Assembly: GCA_019359235.1 (NCBI GenBank)
Contig: JAHHHT010000009.1
Coordinates: forward strand, 241,177 to 305,176
Direction of reading: 5' to 3'
Source of the DNA: Oscillatoria princeps RMCB-10
Lineage (GTDB): Bacteria; Cyanobacteriota; Cyanobacteriia; Cyanobacteriales; Oscillatoriaceae
Length of the DNA stretch: 64,000 bases
Shown here in pieces: positions 36,106-45,322 of this stretch. Every line of letters starts with the position of its first letter. The first letter of the stretch is position 1. The notes below the pieces were generated by a model. The model did no database searches. It was not told the origin of the DNA and saw only the letters and a program-made list of their open reading frames with translations. The position numbers were made by a program, and so were the translations under genes.

Positions 36106-36510
36106 TTATTTAGTTTGGGAAGCCACTTTTGCCTGAATATTCACACTCTTGACACCAGGAATCTTCCTGGCCAAAGGTTCAATCTGATTCAGCTGGTCGG
36201 CAGAGGCGACTTGCCCTGTTACCGTCACCACCCCATCTTTGGACTCCACGGTCAGCTGACTGGAGGGCAAGTTTTTCTCCAGCTGATTGCGCACTAGACT
36301 TTTAATATCTTTATCAGGCAGTTGGTTGGTGTTGCCGGCAGCCTGGTTGGGAACCGGGCTATTAGCATCGTTTTGGTTGCTCCCAGCGGACATCTTTCCG
36401 CCGGTGTCGCTTGGAGAATTGGGAGCCTCCGAACTCGTCTTAGCCTGGTTGCAAGCTGTAGCGCCGACAACTAGGAGACTGGTGAGCATAAATGAAATTA
36501 ACTTTTTCAT
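36106..36510 (-). CDS. BON-domain lipoprotein
   Basis: A 134-residue exported lipoprotein: signal peptide with lipobox ending ATAC (Cys20), a Ser/Asn/Pro-rich linker, then one BON domain (about 68-132: DIKSLVRNQLEKNLP, VTVTGQVASADQLNQIEPLA, IPGVKSVNI). BON domains bind phospholipid-like surfaces and occur in osmotic-stress proteins such as OsmY. It is the fourth gene of a minus-strand run in which stress-domain and BON genes alternate, and it is closely similar in layout to the gene at 38250-38714. Confidence 0.92.
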   Translation of the reverse strand: MKKLISFMLTSLLVVGATACNQAKTSSEAPNSPSDTGGKMSAGSNQNDANSPVPNQAAGNTNQLPDKDIKSLVRNQLEKNLPSSQLTVESKDGVVTVTGQVASADQLNQIEPLARKIPGVKSVNIQAKVASQTK

Positions 36511-36668
36511 TTTTTGACTTTATCCCTTGAATCTGCAAAAGGGCTCGGTTTCGTTGGGGGCAACTTGAAAAGCGGCTTTTTTCGCCGGCAAATTGCTCTG
36601 CGGAGTCAGTGAAAGGCCCCGGTGGGACGAGCCACCCTTTTCGCGCCAGCGTGGGGGTGGCAGAGCTT

Positions 36669-36766
36669 TTATAGCGTTTTTCATATTAGTGAGGTACTGA
36701 GAAACCCGGTTTCTTAAAGAAACCGGGTTTCTGGGGCGTACTTTATCCAACTGAAAACCGCTATAA
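36669..36766. repeat. family-A miniature inverted-repeat element, best copy
   Basis: 98 bp with terminal inverted repeats TTATAGCGTTTTTCA and TGAAAACCGCTATAA. The centre is GAGGTACTGAG, then the double palindrome AGAAACCCGGTTTCT-taa-AGAAACCGGGTTTCT. Other copies: 1981-2094, 11963-12055 (truncated), 50437-50534 and 55195-55288. Confidence 0.85.
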
Positions 36767-36898
36767 GCAGGCCGGCACAATTAATGCTAACACAGCCCAG
36801 ACAAGAAACCTGGTTTCTTGATGTCCCGCCGAGCTTCTCCAGAAGCTTCCACCGGCTCTCACGCAAGCACCAGCCCTATCGCGGCTTCAGGAATTGGA

Positions 36899-38080
36899 TT
36901 ACGGCAGGTTCAAACTGCGGTCGGTGCGAACCTCAGTGCGGGTGATTGCTGTGCCGGGAGCGACAGAATCGGCGCGATGGATATCAGTAGCTGGGCGGTC
37001 GTAGACACCCCACTCTTGAATGCCCCGACCGGCAAGAATGTTTTCGGCCCGGCGGATCTCTTCTTCCGTGCCATCCACGATTACCAGATAATCGCCCCGC
37101 GCCACGCGGTCGCTGTAGATGCGGGCTCGGTCTTCCGGAATTCCCATGCCAGCGAGGGCACCAATCAGACCGCCGGCGGCAGCACCAAGGGCGGTGCCGG
37201 CCAGGGTAGTGGCCAGAGCGGTGGCCCCAGCACCCGCGAGCATAATTGGCCCGATGCCCGGAATAGCCAGTGCGCCCAGACCGACCAGCAAGCCGGTGAT
37301 GCCGCCGAGAGCGCCACCCGTAACTGCGCCGGTGGCTGCGCCTTCGTCCGCCTTGTTGCCAACGGGATCTTTGACATCAACGCCAGCGATTTCATCGTCC
37401 CTGTCGGCGTCCCGCGCGATCGCGGAAACTTTGTTCATCGGGAAACCGGCATCTCTGAGCTGCTCGAGGGCAGCTTCTGTTTCTGAGCGCGTGGTAAAGA
37501 CGCCCAGGGCGCGATGCTGCTTGCTGCGGGGATCGCCGGCTGTCGCGTCATAGATCCCCCATTCTTGAATTCCCCGATTGTGAAGAATGGTGTGGGCGCG
37601 GCGGATTTCTTCTTCCGTGCCTTCTACCATCACCAAATAATCCCCTCTGGACACCCGATCGTTGTAAACTCGGGCTCGCTCTTCTGGAATCCCCAGACCC
37701 ACTAATGCGCCAATAAGGCCACCCGTTGCGGCACCAATCGCACCGCCCACCAGAGTGTCGCCCAGAATACTGGCTATTGTCCCTCCTGCCACCACCGGCC
37801 CGACTCCCGGAACCGTCAGCGCAGTCAAGCTTCCGATCAAGCCCACCAGACCTCCGACGACCCCACCCGTAACGGCACCGGTTTTAGCGCCTTCGGCAAC
37901 TCCATGTCCCGGACGGTCGCTCACCCCAACGCCGGCCACATCTCGCCGGTCTGTATCCTTGGCGACGAGGGAAACTCGATCCATCGGAAAGCCAGAATTC
38001 CTCAGATCGGTGAGGGCACTTTCTGCCTGCTGGTAGTTGGGAAAAACACCCACGGCGCGTTTGTATTGAATGAAAGTCAT
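36899..38080 (-). CDS. double YflT-like (general stress protein 17M-type) protein
   Basis: A 393-residue protein made of two tandem copies of the same domain. Each has an N-terminal ferredoxin-like part (AVGVFPNYQQAESALTDLR / ALGVFTTRSETEAALEQLR), a Gly/Ala-rich hydrophobic hairpin (VGGLVGLIGSLTALTVPGVG...) and a GDYLV(M/I)V(E/D)GTEEEIRRA...RGIQEWG ending. The glycine-zipper segment could insert in or lie on membranes. Related proteins in other bacteria are stress-induced; the molecular role is unknown. The ATG at 38080 with GAGGAAG upstream is chosen over an upstream TTG. It looks like an internal duplication of a gene like that at 38825. Confidence 0.85.
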   Translation of the reverse strand: MTFIQYKRAVGVFPNYQQAESALTDLRNSGFPMDRVSLVAKDTDRRDVAGVGVSDRPGHGVAEGAKTGAVTGGVVGGLVGLIGSLTALTVPGVGPVVAGGTIASILGDTLVGGAIGAATGGLIGALVGLGIPEERARVYNDRVSRGDYLVMVEGTEEEIRRAHTILHNRGIQEWGIYDATAGDPRSKQHRALGVFTTRSETEAALEQLRDAGFPMNKVSAIARDADRDDEIAGVDVKDPVGNKADEGAATGAVTGGALGGITGLLVGLGALAIPGIGPIMLAGAGATALATTLAGTALGAAAGGLIGALAGMGIPEDRARIYSDRVARGDYLVIVDGTEEEIRRAENILAGRGIQEWGVYDRPATDIHRADSVAPGTAITRTEVRTDRSLNLP

Positions 38081-38249
38081 TTCTTGCTTCCTCAACTGTA
38101 TAAACTAGAGTTGAAACTGCTCGTCTCCGTTTTCTCTCTTGTTTCCATTTAGGCAATTTTTGCAGGCAACTTCATCAGTCGAGCGGGATATCCTTGCTCT
38201 CCCCCGCTCGCCAAAATATGTTACTTGAGAGCGATTGACTTTTCCCCTT

Positions 38250-38714
38250 CTATTGCTTGGGTTTTGCCGGCGCAACGGTGGCCTTCACGCTCACCCCCTT
38301 GACGCCTTTAATTTCCTTTGCCAAAGACTCAATTCTAGCCAGCTGCTTCTGATTCGGAACCGTTCCGGATATGGTGACAATCCCATTTTCCGACTTCACA
38401 GCTAGGGATGAGGCGGGCAGGTTGACCTCCAACTTGCTGCGAACCTCGCTAGCCAGGTCACTATCGGCTCTTGCTAGGGGGTTGCCCCCGATGTTGTTCC
38501 GCTGCTCCCGCGCCCGAATATCAGCATTGGCTTGCGACCGGCGAACGTCGCTAGTAGCGTCGGCCTGGTTTTTCTGAGCCGTCTCGGCATCTGGCGCTTG
38601 CACGTTGGCGTTAGTGGAATCGGGAGCGTTAGCGCTCGTCTTAGAAACTTGACTGCAAGCTGCAGCAGCAAAAACTAAAACACTACTGAGTATAAATCCG
38701 GTTAGCTTGTTCAT
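38250..38714 (-). CDS. BON-domain lipoprotein
   Basis: A 154-residue lipoprotein with signal peptide and lipobox (AAAAC, Cys20), a Gln/Asn/Asp-rich linker and a C-terminal BON domain (about 90-148: DLASEVRSKLEVNLPASSL, VTISGTVPNQKQLARIESLA, IKGVKGVSVKAT). It is paralogous to the gene at 36106. The ATG at 38714 is supported by GGAGAAGGA upstream. A longer in-frame start eight codons earlier would spoil the signal peptide. It sits between the two stress-domain genes. Confidence 0.92.
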   Translation of the reverse strand: MNKLTGFILSSVLVFAAAACSQVSKTSANAPDSTNANVQAPDAETAQKNQADATSDVRRSQANADIRAREQRNNIGGNPLARADSDLASEVRSKLEVNLPASSLAVKSENGIVTISGTVPNQKQLARIESLAKEIKGVKGVSVKATVAPAKPKQ

Positions 38715-38824
38715 TTTTTTTCCTTCTCCGTTCAGCAAAAGAAATAAGTTACGCGCCAGTTGAAGGGTGAATTTTTCAGCCGGCCAAACTTCTGTTAAGA
38801 TCAGGCTATCGATAATCCCTCAGC

Positions 38825-39430
38825 CTAGAGAGTAGAATGCGGACGCTCGCCCGGGCCCGCAGTGGCAGCAGTGGCGGGCTCGCCTCTCGATCCTTCAAAG
38901 ACACCCCACTCCTGAATCCCGCGCTGGCTGAGAATCCGGTTGGCCAGACTTATCTCTTCTTCTGCGCCCTCAACCATGACGACATATTCACCGCGCGACA
39001 CTCCCTCGGAATAAACTCGGGCTCGCTCTTCGGGGATTCCCAAACCAACCAAACCGCCAACCAAGCCACCGGCGGCGGTGCCAATAGCACTGCCGGCCAG
39101 GGTCGTGGCCAGGGCAGTTGCGGCAGCGCCTCCCAGCATGATTGGCCCGATGCCCGGAATCGACAGTAAACCCAAACCCACGAGCAAGCCGGTGACCGTT
39201 CCCAGGGTGCCGCCGGCGAACGCACCCGCCTCCGCACCTTCGTCTACTTGATTGCCCCAGTCGGCACGCACTTGAGCGCCGGCAATCTCATCCTCGCCCT
39301 GGGGAGCTCTGGCAATCACCGAAACCTTCTCCATCGGAAAGCCAGCCGCTTGCAGCTCCGTCAGTGCCGGGGTGACATCCTCGATGCTGGGAAATATGCC
39401 TGCAGCGCGTTTGTGTTGATTTAGTGCCAT
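38825..39430 (-). CDS. single YflT-like stress protein
   Basis: A 201-residue protein with one copy of the domain found twice in the gene at 36899: AAGIFPSIEDVTPALTELQ, a Gly/Ala-rich hydrophobic hairpin (VTGLLVGLGLLSIPGIGPIM and after) and GEYVVMVEGAEEEISLA...QRGIQEWGVFEG, then a short disordered tail. First gene of the four-gene run. The 700-bp gap upstream contains its promoter, which I cannot pinpoint. Function is inferred only from relatives: stress response. Confidence 0.85.
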   Translation of the reverse strand: MALNQHKRAAGIFPSIEDVTPALTELQAAGFPMEKVSVIARAPQGEDEIAGAQVRADWGNQVDEGAEAGAFAGGTLGTVTGLLVGLGLLSIPGIGPIMLGGAAATALATTLAGSAIGTAAGGLVGGLVGLGIPEERARVYSEGVSRGEYVVMVEGAEEEISLANRILSQRGIQEWGVFEGSRGEPATAATAGPGERPHSTL

Positions 39431-40131
39431 TTTTCATCCCTCCGCACAGCGCAAATATTTAATACAAGGTTAGCGATCTATAAAAAATCATAATAATTTT
39501 GTCTGGGGATTTCCTCCCCCTACAGGTGTAACTTTGCTTTCTACCGTTAGAGGTAGGAAGGAAGGGAGGGGCTCTAATAAGGCTTGATTTTTTTGATCTA
39601 ATTGGGTAATGTCTACTCAGACAAAAGCTCGCTGCCTCTGAGTGGATTGGCTTGGTGTTATGCCCTACTTCTCCCTAGTGTTTTTGCTGCTATCCCTGAC
39701 AGGTTTGCTGCCCCACCGAGCGTTGCAGTACAGACAAGGGCGATTGCCTTTCAAGAGAGTGACAGCCAGGATTTTTGGCCGGCGGCGCTGGCGCAGGAAC
39801 AGATGGATACGCTCGCTCGGATTGAAAGGTCGCATGCGCCGCTTACGCTAACGCCGTACCTACGGATATACCTCGTAGGACAGGCGAGACGCCTGTCCTA
39901 ATGCTTCACTGACTTACAATTTGCTATAAGCGCAACCGGCGCGTCGAAAGAAAGTGCGTGACGCCTCATCAATTCCCGCACAAAGGTGTAATGCGGAACG
40001 CACCCCACCGCAACATCAAGATTTTCCCTCGCGCCGAGCGCCCAAATCTTGTGGAGCGCCTTTTGGCGCGGCGAGAGTGCCGGTGCAACCCCCACACGGA
40101 GCGAGGCGAATCACACAACCATTCCTGCGGT
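39431..40131. other. intergenic region
   Basis: No gene supported. The plus-strand frames at about 39600-39900 begin with a hydrophobic stretch but change character and lack family resemblance. A half copy of the family-C element (palindrome GGACAGGCGAGACGCCTGTCC and the right end TTGCTATA) lies at 39873-39928. Confidence 0.45.
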
Positions 40132-42759
40132 TCAAAATCCGCCAACCGCCCACAACCGCACCACACCATTCCAACTCCCCGACGCCAGAATTTTGCCATC
40201 TGGGGAGAAGGCGACGCTGTTCACGTGATTCCAATCTCCAGAAAGCTGTCGCAGTTCTCTCCCTGAAGCCACATCCCACAGTCGCACGGTTTTATCCGAG
40301 TTCCCCGACGCCAGAATTTTGCCATCTGGGGAGAAGGCGACGCTGTACATCGAATACCCATGTTCAGAAAGCTGTCGCAGTTGACTCCCTGTTGCCACAT
40401 CCCACAGTGTCACGATAATCCAAGTCCCCGACGCCAGAATTTTGCCATCTGGGGAGAAAGCGACGCTGCTCACACAATTCCCATATCCAGAAAGCTGTCG
40501 CAGTTTACTCCCTGTTGCCACATCCCACAGTCGCACGGTTTTATCCCGACTCCCCGACGCCAGAATTTTGCCATCTGGGGAGAAAGCGACGCTGCTCACA
40601 CAATTCCCATATCCAGAAAGCTGTCGCAGTTTACTCCCTGTTGCCACATCCCACAGTCGCACGGTTTTATCCCGACTCCCCGACGCCAGAATTTTGCCAT
40701 CTGGGGAGAAAGCGACGCTGCTCACACAATTCCCATATCCAGAAAGCTGTCGCAGTTTACTCCCTGTTGCCACATCCCACAGTCGCACGGTTTTATCCCG
40801 ACTCCCCGACGCCAGAATTTTGCCATCTGGGGAGAAGGCGACGCTGCTCACATCATTCCCATGTCCAGAAAGCTGTCGCAGTTCACTCCCTGTTGCGACA
40901 TCCCACAGTCGCACGGTTTCATCCTGACTCCCCGACGCCAGAATTTTGCCATCTGGGGAGAAGGCGACGCTGCTCACCGAATTCCCATGTCCAGAAAGCT
41001 GTCGCAGTTCACTCCCTGTTGCCACATCCCACAGTCGCACGGTATTATCCAAACTCCCCGACGCCAGAATTTTGCCATCTGGGGAGAAGGCGACGCTCAA
41101 CACCGAATGCCTATGTCCAGAAAGCTGTCGCAGTTCTCTCCCTGAAGCCACATCCCACAGTCCCACGGTATTATCCAAACTCCCCGACGCCAGAATTTTG
41201 CCATCTGGGGAGAAGGCGACGCTCCACACCGAAGACCTATGTTCAGAAAGCTGTCGCAGTTCTCTCCCTGAAGCCACATCCCACAGTCGCACGGTTTTAT
41301 CCTCGCTCCCCGACGCCAGAATTTTGCCATCTGGGGAGAAGGCGACGCTCCACACCCAATTCCCATGTTCAGAAAGCTGTCGCAGTTCTCTCCCTGTTGC
41401 CACATCCCACAGTCGCACGGTATCATCATCACTCCCCGACGCCAGAATTTTGCCATCTGGGGTGAAGGCGACGCTTGTCACGAAAAGCCTATGTCCAGAA
41501 AGCTGTCGCAAGAATTGCCCGCTGCGCAAATCCCACAAATAGATATCTCGCGCCCCACCTAATGCTAGCAGAGTTCCATCAGGACTCAAAGCGCCGAAAT
41601 CCGCAGGACAGTCTATCTCCCACAGCGCCTCACCACTGTTCATATTAAACAGTGCCGCACCGCCACCGGCACACACCAGCACCAATTCCTGATTCAGGGG
41701 AATCACATTTCCAATACTTCCCCGCCCCAGTCGCCGCACCATCCCCTGCAGCGCCAGTTGTGGGAGAATAAAATAACCCCGGAGTTCCTCCGCTAGCCCC
41801 CCCTTTTTAAGGGGGGGTTGGGGGGGGATCGCACTCTCCCACCATTCCCGCACACTTGTGGGGCGCTCCTCTTTTTTGACGCGCAGCGCCGCACTCAGCA
41901 GACTCCGCCAAGGTTCCTCGAAACCCGCCGGCGTCCAAGTGTCCTCTATGAACATCCGACTCACACCCGGATCGGGAAGCTCACCAACGAGCATTTCGTG
42001 CAGCGTCATCCCCAATTCAAAGATATCACTCTCCGGCCCCACCGGCTTGCGGAGGCGAATTTCCGGCGCGGCGTATTCTTCGGTAAATATCCGGATGGTG
42101 GAACTTTGGCGAGACGGACTCGATATTTGTTTCGCCGCCCCAAAATCCACCAGCACCACTCGACCTTCTGGCGTCAGCATGATATTCTGGGGTTTGATAT
42201 CCAGATGGCACAGATCCGCCTGGTGAACCGCTTCCAAAGCAGGCACCAATTGCCCCATGATTTCCGCAATCCGTCGTGCCGGCAGTTTATTTGCCGGTTC
42301 CGCGTCTAACTCTTGCCGCAGGGTGCTACCACTTATCAGTTCCATCACCAGATAGGCGGTATTTCTCTCCTCAAACAAATCGCGCACCGACACCACATTA
42401 GGGTGATTCAGTCTCGCCAAAACCTGGCCTTCCCGCAGGAACCGCTCCTTCCCGCGCAGGTAAGCGTCTTCATCCGCACGCGGCACATTCAAGTTGCCGG
42501 TGTTCCCATTGCGCACCGCCCACTGCTGGGGGTAGTATTCCTTAATTGCAACCAAATTTTGCAGCAGAGTGTGGCGAGCGCGGTAAGTCATGCCAAATCC
42601 GCCCCGCCCCAAAGCGTAATCTATTTCATAAGCGCCGCTATCCAAGCGGGTGCTGGGTGGCAGAACATCTCGCAGCAGGGAAGGCAAATGCACCCCGCAG
42701 TTGAAGCAAAATGCTGCATTGAGAGGGATTCCGTCCAGATGGCATTTCAGGCACCGCAT
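40132..42759 (-). CDS. zinc-ribbon Ser/Thr protein kinase with WD40 propeller repeats
   Basis: An 875-residue kinase. The N-terminus carries a short zinc ribbon (Cys3, Cys6, Cys18, Cys21). In the kinase domain, the P-loop is GRGGFGMT 51-58, the ATP lysine 73 in VAIKEY, the catalytic loop HLDIKPQN 185-192 (HLD instead of HRD) and DFG 205-207. About eleven clear WD40 repeats plus one or two degenerate ones follow (VAFSPDGKILASGS). Three consecutive blades (GYGNCVSSVAF...) are almost identical at DNA level (126-bp units, about 40475-40850), indicating very recent duplication. One of these has an altered outer strand (GTWIIVTLWD). The ATG at 42759 is preferred because it places the Cys pairs at the N-terminus. 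Confidence 0.94.
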   Translation of the reverse strand: MRCLKCHLDGIPLNAAFCFNCGVHLPSLLRDVLPPSTRLDSGAYEIDYALGRGGFGMTYRARHTLLQNLVAIKEYYPQQWAVRNGNTGNLNVPRADEDAYLRGKERFLREGQVLARLNHPNVVSVRDLFEERNTAYLVMELISGSTLRQELDAEPANKLPARRIAEIMGQLVPALEAVHQADLCHLDIKPQNIMLTPEGRVVLVDFGAAKQISSPSRQSSTIRIFTEEYAAPEIRLRKPVGPESDIFELGMTLHEMLVGELPDPGVSRMFIEDTWTPAGFEEPWRSLLSAALRVKKEERPTSVREWWESAIPPQPPLKKGGLAEELRGYFILPQLALQGMVRRLGRGSIGNVIPLNQELVLVCAGGGAALFNMNSGEALWEIDCPADFGALSPDGTLLALGGARDIYLWDLRSGQFLRQLSGHRLFVTSVAFTPDGKILASGSDDDTVRLWDVATGRELRQLSEHGNWVWSVAFSPDGKILASGSEDKTVRLWDVASGRELRQLSEHRSSVWSVAFSPDGKILASGSLDNTVGLWDVASGRELRQLSGHRHSVLSVAFSPDGKILASGSLDNTVRLWDVATGSELRQLSGHGNSVSSVAFSPDGKILASGSQDETVRLWDVATGSELRQLSGHGNDVSSVAFSPDGKILASGSRDKTVRLWDVATGSKLRQLSGYGNCVSSVAFSPDGKILASGSRDKTVRLWDVATGSKLRQLSGYGNCVSSVAFSPDGKILASGSRDKTVRLWDVATGSKLRQLSGYGNCVSSVAFSPDGKILASGTWIIVTLWDVATGSQLRQLSEHGYSMYSVAFSPDGKILASGNSDKTVRLWDVASGRELRQLSGDWNHVNSVAFSPDGKILASGSWNGVVRLWAVGGF

Positions 42760-43545
42760 AGTTGTGGGGATTGACTGTGGGATTATTTGGATTGTAAATG
42801 CGGGGGTGACATTTGGCAATACCCTTGTAGGCTAATAATGCTGCTTGTCTCCTGGAAGGAGGCAGATCCTGCGAGCGAGGGGAAAAAGGTTTGTAGTTGG
42901 GCTTTAGCCCTACCAACTCCCCCCGCCTCCAGGAAAAATCCAGGATTTCTAAAGTCCGCGAAGGCGGACTTCGTTTGTATAGCCGCGATTTCCAATCGCC
43001 CGGAACCTAGCTAATCGCCAGTAAACCAATAAATACTGCTTGTCTCTTGAAAGGAGGCAGAGCCTCCTAGATGGCGTTCCCAGGCAGAGCCTGGGAACGA
43101 GGGAAACGAGGGAAAGTTCAGGATTTCTGAAGTCCACCTACCCTTCGGGAAGGGCTTCGCCCAACGCGGGCTAAGAGTAGAGCGGTTCCTCGGCGATTAG
43201 CCAAGTTCCTGGCGATTAGAAATCGCGGCTATACAGACAAAGCCCGCCTTCGCGGGCTAAGAGTAGAACGAGACTCTCACAATATGCGCAGTTTTTCCTC
43301 CTTCCAGAACATAGCAATAATCCAAAGCTGTTATATTTTTAATCGGACTGTCTCTTGGAAGTAGGCAGAGCCTCCTGGGTTGCGTTCCCAGGCAGAGCCT
43401 GGGAACGAGGGAAATCCAGCATTTCTGAAGTCCGCGAAGGCGGACTTCGTTTGTATAGCCGCGATTTCCAATCGCCAGGAACCTAGCAAATCGCCCGGAA
43501 ACTAGCAACAATCCAAATGACTTGTAGGTAGCAACTTGGGTGATA
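42760..43545. repeat. intergenic block of repeated hairpin modules
   Basis: Module X (AGGCAGAGCCTCCT, then GCGTTCCCAGGCAGAGCC, then TGGGAACGAGGGAAA) occurs at about 43044-43103 and 43349-43412, with a remnant at about 42850-42885. Module Y (AAGTCCGCGAAGGCGGACTT, then CGTTTGTATAGCCGCGATTT, then CCAATCGCC) occurs at about 42942-43013 and 43420-43490, with an inverted variant at about 43205-43260. X-like sequence also appears inverted at 53376-53430. No gene is present. Confidence 0.75.
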
Positions 43546-45279
43546 TCACCCCTCCCCAACCTTCAAACTCGGGTGACTCCGCCGGCTGGCAATTGGCATC
43601 CGCCAACCCGTACCAAAAGCCCGATCCGTCACCTTCAACCCCGGCGGCGCTTGCCGGCGCTTAAACTCCGCACGAGTCACCAACTTCACCACCCGCTCAA
43701 CCACCGCCGCATCGTGCCCAGCAGCCACAATTTGCGCCGGCGATTCCCGATGGTGAATCATCCGAGCCAAAATATCATCCAAAACCTCATAAGGCGGCAG
43801 CGAATCCTGGTCGAATTGCCCCGGTTTCAGCTCAGCGCTCGGAGCCTTGATGAGAACGCTTTCTGGAATTAAGAACGCCGGGATTTGGGGATTTGGGGAT
43901 TTGGGATTCTTTCCCTGTTCCCGGACATTCAGCCACCGGCAAATCGAATAAACCCGCATCTTCGGCACATCCGCAATCGCCGCCAAGCCCCCATTCATAT
44001 CCCCGTAAAGGGTGCAGTACCCAACCGCCATCTCCGACTTGTTGCCGGTGGAAATCAGCAAATGCCCAAACTTATTCGACACCGCCATTAACAAATTCCC
44101 GCGAATCCGCGATTGAAGATTCTCCTCCGCCAGACCAAAAGACGTGCCGGCAAACAGCTCCCCCAGAGTATTATCATACTCCTTCATCAGCGCCCCAATC
44201 GGCAGCACCTGAGTCTGAATCCCCAGATTTTTCGCCAGCGCCAGCGCATCCGTCACCGAATGTTCCGAACTGTAAGGCGAAGGCATCAGCACACCCAGCA
44301 CATTTTCTCGCCCCACCGCTTCAGCAGCAATCGCCGCCACCAGCGACGAATCCACACCCCCACTCAGCCCCAGCACCACCTTAGAAAAACCGCACTTGCG
44401 CATATAATCCCGCACCCCCAACACCAGCGCCGACCAAATTTCCTCATCCGCACTCTCGCTCAACCGAGCCACCGGCGCAGTTTTCAGCAAATCCCCCTTT
44501 CCCTCATCAAAATCCAGCACCGCGAAATCCGTCTCAAACGCACCGGCACGGCAAACCACCTCACCGGCACGATTCAACGCCACACTGCAGCCATCAAAAA
44601 TCAGATCGTCATTTCCCCCCACCTGATTCGCATAAATAACCGGCAGCCCGTAACGCACAGCAGCATGCTCCAGCATCGCCTCCCGCAACCGCTGCTTACC
44701 AACAGTATACGGCGAAGCCGACAAATTGACAAGCAAATCCACCCCTATCTCAGCCAAATCAGCAATCGGATTTTGCGCGTAGCTTCGCCTCCCCCAAAAC
44801 TCCTCATCATTCCACAAATCCTCACAGATAGTCACCCCAATCCGCACCCCATCCAAAACCAGCAAATTGCTCTCCCCCCCCGGCTCAAAATAGCGGTACT
44901 CGTCAAACACATCATAAGTCGGCAACAGCCGCTTGTGAAAAATCTGCCGCACCCCCCCATTCTCCAGCCAAACCATACAGTTAAACAGCGCCTTCCCCCC
45001 GGTAGTGTGCGCCTCCAGATTCCGGTCCACCGCACCCACCAGCACCGCAAGAGAAGCCGGCAAATCCCGCGCCAGCCCCTCCAGCACAGCCCCCATCCCC
45101 TCAACAAAACTCGGCTCCAGCAGCAAATCTCGCGGCGGATACCCGCACAGAGACAGCTCCGGAGTCAGCAGCAACCGGCAGCCCCCCTCAGCCGCCCCTC
45201 GCGCCGCAGCCAAAATCCGCTCCGCATTCCCCACCAAATCCCCAATTATCGGGTTCAATTGTGCTATCCCAATCTTCAT
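43546..45279 (-). CDS. nadE: glutamine-dependent NAD+ synthase
   Basis: A 577-residue enzyme that amidates nicotinate adenine dinucleotide to NAD+. The N-terminal nitrilase-type glutaminase domain (about 1-265) has TPELSLCGYPP, a Lys in FHKRLLPTYDVFDE and the catalytic Cys in TICEDLW. The C-terminal synthetase domain has the ATP pyrophosphatase loop LGLSGGVDSS (about 308-317) and STGNKSEMAVGYCTLYGD. The start is supported by a strong GGAGG motif. It lies 43 bp after nrtR and is the last gene of the pncB-nadD-nrtR-nadE run. Confidence 0.96.
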   Translation of the reverse strand: MKIGIAQLNPIIGDLVGNAERILAAARGAAEGGCRLLLTPELSLCGYPPRDLLLEPSFVEGMGAVLEGLARDLPASLAVLVGAVDRNLEAHTTGGKALFNCMVWLENGGVRQIFHKRLLPTYDVFDEYRYFEPGGESNLLVLDGVRIGVTICEDLWNDEEFWGRRSYAQNPIADLAEIGVDLLVNLSASPYTVGKQRLREAMLEHAAVRYGLPVIYANQVGGNDDLIFDGCSVALNRAGEVVCRAGAFETDFAVLDFDEGKGDLLKTAPVARLSESADEEIWSALVLGVRDYMRKCGFSKVVLGLSGGVDSSLVAAIAAEAVGRENVLGVLMPSPYSSEHSVTDALALAKNLGIQTQVLPIGALMKEYDNTLGELFAGTSFGLAEENLQSRIRGNLLMAVSNKFGHLLISTGNKSEMAVGYCTLYGDMNGGLAAIADVPKMRVYSICRWLNVREQGKNPKSPNPQIPAFLIPESVLIKAPSAELKPGQFDQDSLPPYEVLDDILARMIHHRESPAQIVAAGHDAAVVERVVKLVTRAEFKRRQAPPGLKVTDRAFGTGWRMPIASRRSHPSLKVGEG

Positions 45280-45322
45280 AATACATCCTCCTTTCTTTCT
45301 TGGCGTCCCTTCACGGGGGCGG

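Noticed and set aside
39602..39901. Possible secreted or membrane protein
   Set aside because: The hydrophobic start is followed by a frame that runs into a family-C repeat. No ribosome-binding motif or family.
40360..41465. Long plus-strand repeated reading frames
   Set aside because: Reverse-strand shadow of the WD40 repeats of the kinase at 40132-42759.
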